A DNA stretch of 64,000 bases from Bacteroidia bacterium (GTDB taxonomy: Bacteria > Bacteroidota > Bacteroidia > Bacteroidales > Prolixibacteraceae), in the NCBI GenBank assembly GCA_025358395.1, contig JANYJT010000030.1:1-64000 (forward strand), in the 5' to 3' direction. The notes below the pieces were generated by a model. The model had not been told where the DNA came from. It saw only the letters and a list, made by a program, of their open reading frames with translations, and searched no databases. The position numbers were made by a program, and so were the translations under genes. Positions within the stretch are counted from its first letter, which is position 1, and each line of letters begins with the position of its first letter. Below are positions 18,226-27,815 of the stretch, piece after piece.

Positions 18226-19908
18226 TTATAAATGATCTGTAACGACACAGGCAACACGTCTAATCGATAGTTTTCCAGTCTGACTAAACAACGTAATATG
18301 CAATAAATATATTCCAGGATTAACTTTTTGAAAATCACCATCTAACCCATCCCAAATTAATTGATCTGAACTGCCGGAGGTTTGATTATTGGCCAATTTT
18401 CTGATAACTCTACCGGCACAATTCAGAATCGTTATATTTAATAGCCATCCGGGTTCTCCGGTTTTAAGGTAAATATTCAATTGATCGTTCATGCCATCTC
18501 CATTCGGAGAAAAAACAAGCGGATCAACTTCGATCATGCTACTGATAGAATCAGTCACTTCACTCACAGAATTTTTGTAGCCGGGAGAGGCAAAACCAAC
18601 ACTCTTGGAAGCCGAATGCCAGTTTCCCTTCTGAGAGGAGGGATTGTAAAAGCTAATCCTTTCCAGAGAGATCCCTTCCGTTTCGGTGATAAACGGATGA
18701 TGCATCCCATCTGAATAGTCCATCTCATCAATCACCTCCAGATTCTGGTTTAGTAGAACTACAGTTCCCGACAAATCGGTAAGTGATGGGAAATTTTCCA
18801 TTTCAAGGATACATGATTCGCACTTCGATTTATAAAAATAAAGGATTCCCTCGCGGGATTTTGTTGCAGCAAGATAGGTGTCATTTGACATGTACTGCTG
18901 CGAAACGGACAAGGGATAGACCTGTTTCAAGGCTTTGGTTTCATCGCGGGTTGCCAGAAATAAGCCCGACAAATCCACTTCATGCCTACTATTATTGTAT
19001 ATCTCAACAAAATCTGAACCGTCAGGATAAGGATTAAACAATACTTCGCTTACCAGCAAATCCGACTTTTTAGGTAGATAATAACCAAATTTTAGCGGAT
19101 AGTCAGGCATGATATTGCCGCATTCGTCCTTCAATCCATGTAGGGTTAGGGAATATCTCTGACCATTAGTGATTGTTGACGGACGAAACCAAATCTTCAT
19201 CATCAACGAAATCGGATCAAAGGTAATTGAGTCAATTGCCACACCGGCAGTTATTTGGCTTATGATATCAGTTTTCACTGCCGGCAGGAGGACACTTTCG
19301 GAAAGCTGAATCTCTGCACAAACCCGATCGGCAAACTTGCCGGCAATAATTTTCGGTGGCATCAGGTCATTGTTGATCGCTCTGACAGAATTTTCTGCCC
19401 CGGGTGTACCGCCCCTTGAAGACAAAGTTGTAACCCAATTGTCATGCTGACCACAAATTCGATTTGGGTCAATCCTTTCGAGTGAAAAGCCACCATCTTC
19501 ATAGCCCTTTTTGTGCATGGCAGGGTCGTAACTAACCTGATCCGCCAGCAGTTTTTCAGGATTGTATAAGGAAAGTTTAAGCCCTGAATTCGTTAGCGTA
19601 AATCCGGATATTTCAATCACTTTCCCATATTGAATAAGATCCCTGGCTCCTCCCGGAGCCGTCACCAACAAATATCCTCCCGGAACAATCATCACATCAG
19701 GTAAACTCTTTTGTTTGCTGCCCAACTCAAGAATCCAATTTTTAAGATTAATGGTTGCGTCTCCTGCATTGTATAATTCGATGTATTCACGATCTGGCAG
19801 GCTTGCTACCGGTGTAGGATCTGCCATAATCTCATTTATCACCATTCTGCTTTCGATTGATCCGAATGAGGGGAATAAAAAAATAAAAGTGTAAATAAAT
19901 AATGCCAT
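18226..19908 (-). CDS. Lamin-tail-domain cell-surface protein with FSPNGDG-type C-terminal domain
   Basis: 560 residues from the ATG at 19908, which starts a hydrophobic export signal (MALFIYTFIFLFPSFG). Two lamin-tail domains are visible: the first has MVINEIMADPTPVASLPDRE and YIELYNAGDATINLKNW; the second has LLVSEVLFNPYPDGSDFVEI. Between them is a bacterial Ig-like segment. The C-terminus has PLVFSPNGDGMNDQLNIYL and ends NPGIYLLHITLF..RRVACVV, the gliding-motility/FlgD-like tail common in Bacteroidota surface proteins. It is likely exported and surface attached; the ligand is unknown. Confidence 0.85.
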   Translation of the reverse strand: MALFIYTFIFLFPSFGSIESRMVINEIMADPTPVASLPDREYIELYNAGDATINLKNWILELGSKQKSLPDVMIVPGGYLLVTAPGGARDLIQYGKVIEISGFTLTNSGLKLSLYNPEKLLADQVSYDPAMHKKGYEDGGFSLERIDPNRICGQHDNWVTTLSSRGGTPGAENSVRAINNDLMPPKIIAGKFADRVCAEIQLSESVLLPAVKTDIISQITAGVAIDSITFDPISLMMKIWFRPSTITNGQRYSLTLHGLKDECGNIMPDYPLKFGYYLPKKSDLLVSEVLFNPYPDGSDFVEIYNNSRHEVDLSGLFLATRDETKALKQVYPLSVSQQYMSNDTYLAATKSREGILYFYKSKCESCILEMENFPSLTDLSGTVVLLNQNLEVIDEMDYSDGMHHPFITETEGISLERISFYNPSSQKGNWHSASKSVGFASPGYKNSVSEVTDSISSMIEVDPLVFSPNGDGMNDQLNIYLKTGEPGWLLNITILNCAGRVIRKLANNQTSGSSDQLIWDGLDGDFQKVNPGIYLLHITLFSQTGKLSIRRVACVVTDHL

Positions 19909-19910
19909 TT

Positions 19911-19943
19911 TTTGGAAAATAATAAGAATATTATTTAATTTTG
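19911..19943 (+). promoter_or_regulatory. Candidate promoter for asd
   Basis: TTTG at 19911-19914 and TAATTTTG at 19936-19943 are 21 bp apart, close to the Bacteroidota -33/-7 arrangement. It would give a leader of about 105 nt before asd. It lies directly upstream of the divergent lamin-tail gene start. Confidence 0.4.
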
Positions 19944-20054
19944 TCCTTTGAGATGACAATTTGACTTTGATCCCTCAGTTATTCTATTAAAGTTAACCCA
20001 TTGCCGGATCAATAACGAATAAAAAAAATATAACAACAGTAAAATAAAAAAGTC

Positions 20055-21065
20055 ATGAAAGTAGCTATCGTTGGAACAAGTGGAGCCGTAGGCCAGGAGT
20101 TTTTAAAAGTCCTGGCTGAGCGTAATTTTCCTTTGGATGAGCTGGTGCTTTTCGGATCGGCCAGAAGCAGTGGAACTACTTATAATTTTAAGGGCAAAAC
20201 ACTCACTGTAAAAGAGTTGCAACACAACGATGATTTCAAGGGAATCGATATTGCCTTGGTATCTGCCGGTGCCGGCATTTCGAAAGATTATGCTGAGACC
20301 ATTACAAAATTTGGCACTATCATGATAGATAACTCAAGTGCCTTCAGGATGGAAGCGGATATTCCGCTGGTCGTTCCGGAGGTCAATGCTGCTGACGCAA
20401 AAAATATGCCTCGTCGCATCATTGCAAATCCAAATTGCACAACTATTCAGATGGTGGTAGCGCTGAAACCGATTGAAGCACTTTCTCATATCAAAAAAGT
20501 ACATATCTCAACCTATCAGAGTGCCAGTGGAGCTGGAGCTTCCGGCATGGATGAGCTACAAATGCAAACAGTGCAGGTTGCCAACAATGAAGAGCCTACG
20601 GTAAAGAAATTTGCCTTCCAGATTGTTCAGAACTTGATTCCGCACATCGATGTTTTCCTCGACAATGACTACACCAAGGAGGAGATGAAGATGTTTCACG
20701 AAACGCGCAAAATCATGCATTCTGATATCCTGGTAAGCGCTACAGCGGTGAGGGTACCTGTGATGCGCGCCCATTCAGAAGCCATATGGGTAGAGACAGA
20801 AAATGAGGTCACCGTCGAACAGGCGAGGGCTGCATTCGAAAAAGCCGAAGGGGTAATTGTGATCGACAATCCGGCAGAAAAACAGTATCCAATGCCACTG
20901 TTTCTGGCGGGTCGCGATGAGGTATTTGTTGGAAGAATTCGCAAAGACCTGACCTCCCCCAACGGACTTGTCTTCTGGACGGTATCCGACCAGATCAAGA
21001 AAGGTGCCGCACTAAATGCAGTACAGATCGCGGAATATCTGGTAAAAGAGGGGGTCGTGAAGTAA
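20055..21065 (+). CDS. asd: Aspartate-semialdehyde dehydrogenase
   Basis: Reduces aspartyl-4-phosphate to aspartate-4-semialdehyde with NADPH, feeding lysine/diaminopimelate, methionine and threonine synthesis. 336 residues, normal length. The N-terminal NADP loop is [15 protein letters not shown]. The catalytic Cys is in [12 protein letters not shown], the substrate-binding block is [17 protein letters not shown], and the catalytic His region is [14 protein letters not shown]. It is transcribed alone, divergent from the lamin-tail gene and convergent with hflX. Confidence 0.95.
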   Translation: MKVAIVGTSGAVGQEFLKVLAERNFPLDELVLFGSARSSGTTYNFKGKTLTVKELQHNDDFKGIDIALVSAGAGISKDYAETITKFGTIMIDNSSAFRMEADIPLVVPEVNAADAKNMPRRIIANPNCTTIQMVVALKPIEALSHIKKVHISTYQSASGAGASGMDELQMQTVQVANNEEPTVKKFAFQIVQNLIPHIDVFLDNDYTKEEMKMFHETRKIMHSDILVSATAVRVPVMRAHSEAIWVETENEVTVEQARAAFEKAEGVIVIDNPAEKQYPMPLFLAGRDEVFVGRIRKDLTSPNGLVFWTVSDQIKKGAALNAVQIAEYLVKEGVVK

Positions 21066-21067
21066 GA

Positions 21068-21226
21068 AGTACTTCGAGTACTTAGAGTTTGGAGTACTTA
21101 GAGTTACAACGACTTAGAGATTGGAGTCAAAAATTTTAGATATCCAGGTAAAAAATATATACACCTTAGATTTCCAGAGTTCAATAACTTTAAGTACTTG
21201 AAGTACTCTAAGTATTCTAAGTACTT
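21068..21226. repeat. Inverted AGTACTTAGAGT-type repeats between asd and hflX
   Basis: A 39-bp stretch at 21068-21106 is built from AGTACTT and GAGT words. An inverted version (AAGTACTTGAAGTACTCTAA...) lies at 21192-21226. Together they can pair as a long imperfect hairpin between the two convergent stops, so they may act as a bidirectional terminator. The middle is AT-rich. Confidence 0.6.
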
Positions 21227-21230
21227 TCTT

Positions 21231-22439
21231 CTAATCTTCGAAATTAGGGAAGAGGAAGTCGTTGAAGGGAAATCTCATGACATGGATTTTCTTCACCTCT
21301 TCGTACAGTTTCCGCTTAAAATTAGGGATGTTAATCAACTGTTTGGCAGAGATAAAGATCGCATTCCCGGTCTCTTTGGCCATCCAGGAATCCTTCCACT
21401 CTTCAAGGCTTTTATTCTCTTTCGTGCAAGGAGTAAGGTCATCTTCCTCCTTTTCGACGTGTGAAAACGCGTCAATCTTGTTGAACAGGTAGATCATTGG
21501 CTTATCAGATGCGCCAATATCTGCCAGGGTTTTGTTCACTACCTCTATCTGATCTTCAAACCCGGGGTGCGCGATATCTACCACATGAATCAGGATATCC
21601 GATTCCCGGGTCTCGTCAAGAGTCGATTTAAAGGACTCGACCAGATGGTGGGGCAATTTGCGGATAAAACCTACCGTATCCGTCAATAAAAATGGCAAAT
21701 TGCCAATAACAACCTTTCGTACAGTAGTATCCAGCGTTGCGAAAAGCTTGTCCTCGGCAAAAACCTCAGACTTGCTGATCATGTTCATGATGGTTGATTT
21801 GCCGACATTTGTGTATCCGACCAAAGCCACCCGAACCATGTTCCCACGGTTCTTCCGCTGAACGCTCATCTGCTTGTCGATTTTGACCAGATCGCTTTTC
21901 AGTAATGAGATCTTATCAAGGATAATTCGTTTATCGGTCTCAATTTGCGATTCTCCCGGACCGCGCATACCAATTCCCCCTTGCTGACGCTCGAGGTGAG
22001 TCCACATACGGGTTAACCGAGGCAGCAGGTATTGATATTGCGCCAGCTCTACCTGGGTTTTGGCATGGGCTGTCCGGGCACGTTTGGCAAAAATATCGAG
22101 GATCAGATTCGTGCGGTCCAGAATCTTGCATTCGATCACCTTTTCAATGTTCCTTAGCTGAGTAGCCGATAATTCATCATCGAAAATGACGGAGTCGATC
22201 TCGTGGACGGTAACAAAATCAAGGATTTCCTGTAGCTTGCCTGAGCCAACGAAAGTGGCTGGATGAGGATTCACCAGACGTTGGGTAAATCGCTCAAAAA
22301 TTTCGGCGCCGGCAGTCTCAGCCAGAAATTCAAGTTCGTCGAGGTACTCGTTGACCACCCGTTCGTCCTGTTTACCATAGATTAATCCGACCAGAATGAC
22401 TTTCTCCTTTTTGATGGAGGTGTCGTGTAATTTTACCAT
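21231..22439 (-). CDS. hflX: Ribosome-associated GTPase HflX
   Basis: 402 residues from the ATG at 22439 (MVKLHDTSIKKEKVILVGL). The N-terminal HflX domain has the GSGKLQEI block and the coiled linker QYQYLLPRLTRMWTHLERQQ followed by GGIGMRGPGESQIE, a family hallmark. The G domain has G1 GYTNVGKST, G3 DTVGFIRKLP and G4 NKID. HflX binds the 50S subunit and splits stalled or hibernating ribosomes in other bacteria. The DNA on both sides carries copies of the same AGTACTTAGAGT repeat. Confidence 0.94.
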   Translation of the reverse strand: MVKLHDTSIKKEKVILVGLIYGKQDERVVNEYLDELEFLAETAGAEIFERFTQRLVNPHPATFVGSGKLQEILDFVTVHEIDSVIFDDELSATQLRNIEKVIECKILDRTNLILDIFAKRARTAHAKTQVELAQYQYLLPRLTRMWTHLERQQGGIGMRGPGESQIETDKRIILDKISLLKSDLVKIDKQMSVQRKNRGNMVRVALVGYTNVGKSTIMNMISKSEVFAEDKLFATLDTTVRKVVIGNLPFLLTDTVGFIRKLPHHLVESFKSTLDETRESDILIHVVDIAHPGFEDQIEVVNKTLADIGASDKPMIYLFNKIDAFSHVEKEEDDLTPCTKENKSLEEWKDSWMAKETGNAIFISAKQLINIPNFKRKLYEEVKKIHVMRFPFNDFLFPNFED

Positions 22440-22459
22440 GATGCAAAAATACATAAAAA

Positions 22460-22498
22460 AGTACTTAGAGTACTTGGAGTTTGGAGTACTTAAAGTTA
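22460..22498. repeat. Direct copy of the AGTACTTAGAGT repeat upstream of hflX
   Basis: This 39-bp stretch matches 21068-21106 at 36 of 39 positions in the same orientation. It begins about 20 bp before the hflX start codon, so it lies in the probable hflX leader or promoter. Confidence 0.75.
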
Positions 22499-22532
22499 GG
22501 GACTCCGCACAATTTCTTATTGTTGCGAAATA

Positions 22533-22592
22533 CTTTAGTCACTTTAGTTCACTTTAGTCACTTTAGTTCACTTTAGTCACTTTCGTTCACTC
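22533..22592. repeat. CTTTAGTCA/CTTTAGTTCA minisatellite
   Basis: Alternating 9-bp and 10-bp words form a 19-bp unit present three times; the last copy has a C for A change (CTTTCGTTCA). It lies in the gap between divergent hflX and the ABC importer operon (22440-22689). The rest of that gap shows no clear promoter or gene. Confidence 0.85.
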
Positions 22593-22689
22593 AGACCTAA
22601 AAACCATCCATCATCCTCGAAAAAAAACCTGTGTCTCTTGAACAAAATGACGCTTATAATGATTACTTTCAGACAATAAACTTTCAATA

Positions 22690-24729
22690 ATGCGGAACCT
22701 TATCAAAGACCTTTGGCTGGCAATTGCACTGATTCTGGGTGCCTCCCTGCTTTTGCTCATATCGGATTTAGGGCAACGAAAAGGAAACATAAAAACGATT
22801 GAACAAAATCGTTACCCCTCCATTGCCATCATGCAAATCAGGTCGACACCTCTGATCGACAACCATGTTGCCGGGATAACCGATAGGTTGCAGGAACTGG
22901 GATTTGTTGCTCCCGACAAGAAAAATATCAGAATCTTCAATCCGCAGGGCGATCTTGCCACGGCAAATACCATTGCCAGGGAAATAGTAAACGGACCTTA
23001 TACATTGGTGATCACTTCGAGTACTTTGTCCCTTCAGACTTTCGCCAAAGCCAACATCTCAACTGGCAAATTGCATGTTTTCGGAGCAGTAACCGACCCG
23101 TATGGCACCGGTGTGGGTATTACCGGTCCCGGGCCAAATCAGCATCCGCCTTATATGACAGGAATCGGAACCTTTCAACCCGTGAAGAGCGCCTTTCAGA
23201 TCCTTCGCGAGCTACAGCCCAACATCAAAAAAGTAGGCGTTGTATGGAATCCGGGAGAACAGTGTTCTGAGGCATGCCTAAATCAGGCCCGCAAAATTTG
23301 CAATGAATTAGGAGTCACACTGGTTGAAGCCATTGCCACCAATACCTCAGAAGTTGCCGAAGCGGCCCGGTCTCTGATGGCCAAAGGGATAGAGGCAGTC
23401 TGGATTGGTGGCGATACCGTGGCCATGTCATCTGCCGGTATGATTATCAATCTGGCAAAGCAATCCGGGATACCGGTTTTTACAAACGATCCAGTTGATG
23501 CGAGCCATGGGGCACTTTTCGGCATCGGCGCCAACTACCATACTGTTGGCGTTTACACAGCCAATATGGCGGCAGAAGTACTCGGAGGAAAGAGTCCATC
23601 TGAATTCAGGATTGAGAATGTGATCCCCGAAGAGCTAAAAATAAACAAAGAAGTGCTTTCTACCCTTGGCAAATCATGGCATTTAAGCGACAACATTCTT
23701 GAAATACTGAAGAAACAGGACGCCGCAGGCAAGGAGGCAAAAGTGGCAACTTCCAGTCTGGTGCAAGATAAAATCCAACCAAAAGCAGGAGAAGCAAACG
23801 ACATAAAAGTTAAAATGCAACCTATCCGGCATTTTAGAATGAGACTCGTACTTTACAGCGAAACAGAATTTGCCGAGCGTTGCAGGGAAGGTGTTATGGA
23901 TGGCATAAAGAACGCCGGGCTGAAGGAAGGAAAAGATTTTGAACTGAAATATTACAATGCGCAAGGTGATATGTCTACCTTATCGAGCATCATGACTACC
24001 ATAAAATCGGATCAGGCAGACATCCTGGTAGTTATCTCTACGCCGGCCCTGCAGGCGGCTGTCAGACAGGCAGGAGTCGACACCAAAATCATCTTTACCG
24101 GTGTTGGTGATGGTGTTAAAGCAGGTGCCGGAAAATCCGAGTCAGACCATTTACCCAACGTAACCGGGATTACTACGCGTTCTCCTTTCGGTGGAATGGC
24201 TGCTTTGATAAAGGAAACGCTGCCATCGGTGAAGCGGGTCGGTACACTTTTCACGCCTGCAGAAATTAACAGCGTCCTGTACAAGGATTGGTTCAGGGAG
24301 GCGCTTCAGAACCTGGGCATTGAACTGGTGGCCATCCCGGTAACATCCAGCTCCGAGATTACACAGGCGGCTACCGAACTGTGCAGAAACAACATACAGC
24401 TTGTCTGCCAGATTGTCGACAACCTCACCCGACCGGGCTTTGCCCTGATAGCACGCAAGGCTTCCGATAATAATTTACCTGTTTATGTCTTTGACAGTGA
24501 TCAGATGAAAGAGGGCGGCGTCCTCTGTCTGGCCCGCGATTATTACGATGCCGGAGTTGAAGCCGGCGCTCTGGTCTTAGCTGTTTTAGCGGGAAAGAAC
24601 CCCGGCAGCATCCCTTTCAAAAATACGCAAAATGAAAAACTGATCTATAATCCTGAAATGGCTAAAAAATATCAGCTTAAAATGTCAGACAATTTTGTCA
24701 AAAAAGCTGTCGTTTTCAAAAACAAATAA
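22690..24729 (+). CDS. Membrane-anchored double ABC substrate-binding protein (PF04392-like, two lobes in tandem)
   Basis: 679 residues: one N-terminal membrane anchor (LWLAIALILGASLLLLI) and two complete binding domains of the ABC_sub_bind/TrpX kind, at about 42-335 and 375-675. Each half has the same opening pattern (ITDRLQELGF..YNPQGD-type: NPQGDLATANTI in the first, NAQGDMSTLSSI in the second), ending VAGKNPGSIPFKNTQN in the second. Normal family members have one such domain (~320 residues). It is the receptor for the permease and ATPase encoded downstream; the ligand is unknown. Relatives bind aromatic amino acids, but that cannot be assumed. The STAS gene follows after 12 bp. Confidence 0.82.
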   Translation: MRNLIKDLWLAIALILGASLLLLISDLGQRKGNIKTIEQNRYPSIAIMQIRSTPLIDNHVAGITDRLQELGFVAPDKKNIRIFNPQGDLATANTIAREIVNGPYTLVITSSTLSLQTFAKANISTGKLHVFGAVTDPYGTGVGITGPGPNQHPPYMTGIGTFQPVKSAFQILRELQPNIKKVGVVWNPGEQCSEACLNQARKICNELGVTLVEAIATNTSEVAEAARSLMAKGIEAVWIGGDTVAMSSAGMIINLAKQSGIPVFTNDPVDASHGALFGIGANYHTVGVYTANMAAEVLGGKSPSEFRIENVIPEELKINKEVLSTLGKSWHLSDNILEILKKQDAAGKEAKVATSSLVQDKIQPKAGEANDIKVKMQPIRHFRMRLVLYSETEFAERCREGVMDGIKNAGLKEGKDFELKYYNAQGDMSTLSSIMTTIKSDQADILVVISTPALQAAVRQAGVDTKIIFTGVGDGVKAGAGKSESDHLPNVTGITTRSPFGGMAALIKETLPSVKRVGTLFTPAEINSVLYKDWFREALQNLGIELVAIPVTSSSEITQAATELCRNNIQLVCQIVDNLTRPGFALIARKASDNNLPVYVFDSDQMKEGGVLCLARDYYDAGVEAGALVLAVLAGKNPGSIPFKNTQNEKLIYNPEMAKKYQLKMSDNFVKKAVVFKNK

Positions 24730-24741
24730 TCTGATCCGTTT

Positions 24742-25965
24742 ATGGAACTTCACTCCGGGAAGAGAGGAAAATACCTCGTCATCAAAGTTAGCGGACGACT
24801 CGATGCAGCGTGGGCCGACTATTTCACTGATACTTTTCTCAATTACATTCGAAATGGCGAACACGAATTGATCATCGAAGCCGCAGGACTCGATTTTTTA
24901 AGTTCAGCCGGGATTCGATCCCTGGTAAGGGTTTACAAAGAACTGGCCTTCGTTAAAGGCAACTTTACAATTGTTCACGCCACCGAGTTTGTTGCCGGAA
25001 CTCTCATTACGACCGGCTTTGGCAACTGGCTGACAGATTCGTTCCCTGATGATTTGGAGCTGGCATCAGAATTAACCAATACCAATAAAGTCTCTGCTCC
25101 GGAATCTTACAGAATTAAAGATAACTGCGGATTGGAAATACAAGTTGTAAATGGCTGGCAGGAGTGGAAGGAGGTAGATGAAATGGCAATTAAAGTGACC
25201 AAATTTCATACGGATATTTTCGCTCTGGGTATAGGCAGCACCTCTGCCGGCTTGAAAAATGCACGCAATCAATTTGGCGAGATGATGGCCGTTGGTGGAA
25301 ATGTCATTTTTCAAGTCCCGGAAGAGCACGGACATCCTGATTATCTGCTGGCTGTAAATGAATTTATTCCGGAAATGACTGTCTTGAGTGCCTTGATTTG
25401 CCGGGGTGAAATGTCCGGCATGTTCAGGTTCTCTCCCACCAACGACAAGTCTGTTATGACCATTTCCGAAATTGCCGAACAGGCACTTTCCAATGCCGCT
25501 TCCACTGCTGCAGGATTTGTGGTGATCGCAGAAATTGACGGTCTCGTGGGCGCTAATCTTATTCAGTCGCCCGGCAAAATTGGCAAACAGCCCGTTGAGG
25601 ATCTAAGCGAGATCCGCGACTGGTTGTCCTATTCAGGAGAAAAAGTTTTTTCGGGCGAGCAAGCTATTCTCTTTGGTGTCGTTGTAAAAATTTCAGAAAT
25701 AAAAACCGACAAGTTGCTAAAACCACTTCCTTCTAATCCTGCTTTTGCAGGGCACATGCATCTTGCCGTATTTCCATACCAGCCCATTCCAAACGGACAG
25801 TTGGATCTAAAACAGCAAACAGACAAATTTTTTGCCGGTGCACCACCATTGGCTTTGATGCATCTGATTGATGACGACCGACCACTTTCGGGACTTGGAG
25901 AAAGTTCTTTCATCCGAGGTGCGTGTTGGTTTGCACCCATAAATAATAAGGAGGAAGTACTATGA
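24742..25965 (+). CDS. STAS-domain protein embedded in an ABC importer operon
   Basis: 407 residues. The first ~105 are a STAS domain: VIKVSGRLDAAWADYF, then LIIEAAGLDFLSSAGIRSLV with a phosphorylatable Ser in the usual loop. The remaining ~300 residues (FHTDIFALGIGSTSAGLKNA, VPEEHGHPDYLLAVNEF, SALICRGEMSGMFRFSP) match no family I recognise. STAS domains serve as anti-sigma antagonists or as regulators and partners of transporters. Its place between receptor and permease, with its stop overlapping the permease start by 4 bp, suggests a role with the transporter. It has no membrane segment, so it is probably cytoplasmic. Confidence 0.75.
   Translation: MELHSGKRGKYLVIKVSGRLDAAWADYFTDTFLNYIRNGEHELIIEAAGLDFLSSAGIRSLVRVYKELAFVKGNFTIVHATEFVAGTLITTGFGNWLTDSFPDDLELASELTNTNKVSAPESYRIKDNCGLEIQVVNGWQEWKEVDEMAIKVTKFHTDIFALGIGSTSAGLKNARNQFGEMMAVGGNVIFQVPEEHGHPDYLLAVNEFIPEMTVLSALICRGEMSGMFRFSPTNDKSVMTISEIAEQALSNAASTAAGFVVIAEIDGLVGANLIQSPGKIGKQPVEDLSEIRDWLSYSGEKVFSGEQAILFGVVVKISEIKTDKLLKPLPSNPAFAGHMHLAVFPYQPIPNGQLDLKQQTDKFFAGAPPLALMHLIDDDRPLSGLGESSFIRGACWFAPINNKEEVL
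25948..25954 (+). promoter_or_regulatory. Strong Shine-Dalgarno AAGGAGG before the permease
   Basis: AAGGAGG lies 7 bp before the permease ATG at 25962, inside the end of the STAS gene. Such a full match is unusual in this window, where most starts lack one; it confirms the permease start. Confidence 0.7.
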
Positions 25966-26903
25966 ACCTAATAATCGGGGCTTTTACGATCGGACTAATC
26001 CTTTCATTGCTTTCGCTGGGAATGCTCATCAGCTTCAGGATGATCAAATTCACAGATATCACGGTAGATGGATCCATCACACTCGGAGCATCCTTGTCTG
26101 CCGTACTTATCATGTCCGGATGGTCACCCTGGCTGGCCATTGTCATGGCATTTATGGCTGGAGCGGGTGCGGGTGCCATAACCGGAATTCTACATACAAA
26201 ATTCAAGATCCAGGAAATTCTGGCCGGAATTCTGATGATGACAGCCCTCTATTCCATCAACCTGAGGATCATGGGAAGGAGTAATATTCCGCTTCTCGAT
26301 ACAAAAACCGTTTCGGAAGGCACCAGGAATTTGTTGCTACAAACTGCGGAGGGTAGTAATAACCTGCAGATCCTTGGCTGGCCCGTTCCGGTTTCTGACC
26401 TTGCCTTTTTTATCACAAGCCTGGGGTTTTGTATCATCCTGGCCATCGTTCTTCATCGATTTCTGCTCACCCATTTTGGAACTGCCCTACGAGCCACCGG
26501 GAATAACCCGCAGATGGTTCGCGCCCAGGGCGTAAATAACAACACGATGGTTGTTTTCAGTCTGGCCTTGTCAAATGGTCTGGTCGCTCTCTCGGGTGCC
26601 TTGCTCGCTCAATACCAGGGATTCGCGGATGTTCAAATGGGAATCGGAATGATGGTCTGGGGTTTGGCCAGCATCATTATTGGAGAGGCTCTTGTCGGAA
26701 AATCAGGGATAGGTATAACCATCACCGGAGCCATTTTGGGAACCATTCTTTTCAGATTGCTGATCGCGATAGCTTTACGGTGGGGACTCAATCCCAATGA
26801 CCTCAAATTGGTTACTGCCTTGTTCGTCTTTGTGGCATTGGTAGCTCCGTATTTTTTCAAATCATTTTCTAAAAAGTTTTTAAGAGGATCAAATCATGCT
26901 TAA
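25962..26903 (+). CDS. ABC importer permease
   Basis: 313 residues with about eight to nine membrane helices, of the branched-chain/TrpY-like permease fold. Features are ISFRMIKFTDITVDGSITLG near the N-terminus, TKFKIQEILAGILMMTALYS, the coupling segment FGTALRATGNNPQMVRAQGV and NNNTMVVFSLALSNGLVALS. It forms the channel for the ATPase downstream and the double receptor upstream. The start overlaps the STAS stop (ATGA) and the end overlaps the ATPase start by 8 bp (ATGCTTAA), so the four genes are tightly coupled. Confidence 0.88.
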   Translation: MNLIIGAFTIGLILSLLSLGMLISFRMIKFTDITVDGSITLGASLSAVLIMSGWSPWLAIVMAFMAGAGAGAITGILHTKFKIQEILAGILMMTALYSINLRIMGRSNIPLLDTKTVSEGTRNLLLQTAEGSNNLQILGWPVPVSDLAFFITSLGFCIILAIVLHRFLLTHFGTALRATGNNPQMVRAQGVNNNTMVVFSLALSNGLVALSGALLAQYQGFADVQMGIGMMVWGLASIIIGEALVGKSGIGITITGAILGTILFRLLIAIALRWGLNPNDLKLVTALFVFVALVAPYFFKSFSKKFLRGSNHA

Positions 26904-27708
26904 AATACAAGGCCTTACGAAAACATTTTTCCCCTTTACCGTCAATGAGGTTAAGGCACTCAGGAGCATTGATCTGACCATCAGGGAAGGTAGTTTTACT
27001 GCTGTAATTGGCACCAATGGATCGGGCAAGAGCACCTTGCTGAATGCCATAGCAGGTACTTTTATACCGGATTCGGGGTCCATCATTCTGGACAACCATC
27101 AGATTGATCAATGGCCGGAATTTAAACGCGCCACACTTATTGGCCGCGTCTTCCAAAATCCGTTTGCAGGAACTGCCGCCGAAATGAGCATCGCCGAAAA
27201 TATCGTGATGGCGATGAAGCGGGGAGAGAGTCGACCGCTCACAACTGCTGTTACGAACAAGATCAAGGATGAAATCGCCGACCGGGTCAGAATGCTGAAA
27301 ATGGGACTGGAAGACCGGCTCGACAACCCTATCGGCGCTTTATCCGGCGGTCAGAGACAGGCTTTAACCCTGTTGATGGCAACATGGTTGAAACCCAAAT
27401 TGCTATTGCTGGACGAGCATACCGCTGCTCTTGACCCAAAAAGTGCGGCGAAAATAGCCGAGCTTACAAGGCAAATAATTGATCATGATAAGCTTACCGC
27501 CCTCATGGTAACCCACTCCATGCAGCAGGCCATTGATCTGCCCGATCGAATTGTGATGATGCACCGCGGACAAATCGTAGATGATTTTCAGGATGAAGCG
27601 AAGAAGCGTGTCCGGTACCACGATCTGATAGATACTTTCGACAGGGTACAGAAACGGGAGCTCTTCGACGAGTCTGTTGCCAAACTGTTAATGGGGCAAT
27701 ATTGCTAA
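26896..27708 (+). CDS. ABC importer ATP-binding protein
   Basis: 270 residues with all ATPase motifs: Walker A GTNGSGKSTLL (near residue 36), Q-loop RVFQNPFAGTAAEMS, signature LSGGQRQALTLLM, Walker B LLLLDEHTAALDPKS and H-loop VTHSMQQAI. It energises the permease encoded just upstream. It is the last gene of the operon; the 107-bp gap to the convergent DUF3570 gene shows no obvious terminator. Confidence 0.92.
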   Translation: MLKIQGLTKTFFPFTVNEVKALRSIDLTIREGSFTAVIGTNGSGKSTLLNAIAGTFIPDSGSIILDNHQIDQWPEFKRATLIGRVFQNPFAGTAAEMSIAENIVMAMKRGESRPLTTAVTNKIKDEIADRVRMLKMGLEDRLDNPIGALSGGQRQALTLLMATWLKPKLLLLDEHTAALDPKSAAKIAELTRQIIDHDKLTALMVTHSMQQAIDLPDRIVMMHRGQIVDDFQDEAKKRVRYHDLIDTFDRVQKRELFDESVAKLLMGQYC

Positions 27709-27815
27709 GATAATTCAACAGTTGTAAATACTAAAATTATGCGCTATGAAAAGTTTGAAATAATTAATATAACTAGTCTTAGAGAATCAAGGTATCTGAT
27801 TACAAGGAAATGAAC

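Noticed and set aside
21060..21230. Possible CRISPR array from repeated AGTACTTAGAGT words
   Set aside because: The words are short, irregularly spaced, partly inverted, and have no spacers or cas genes nearby.
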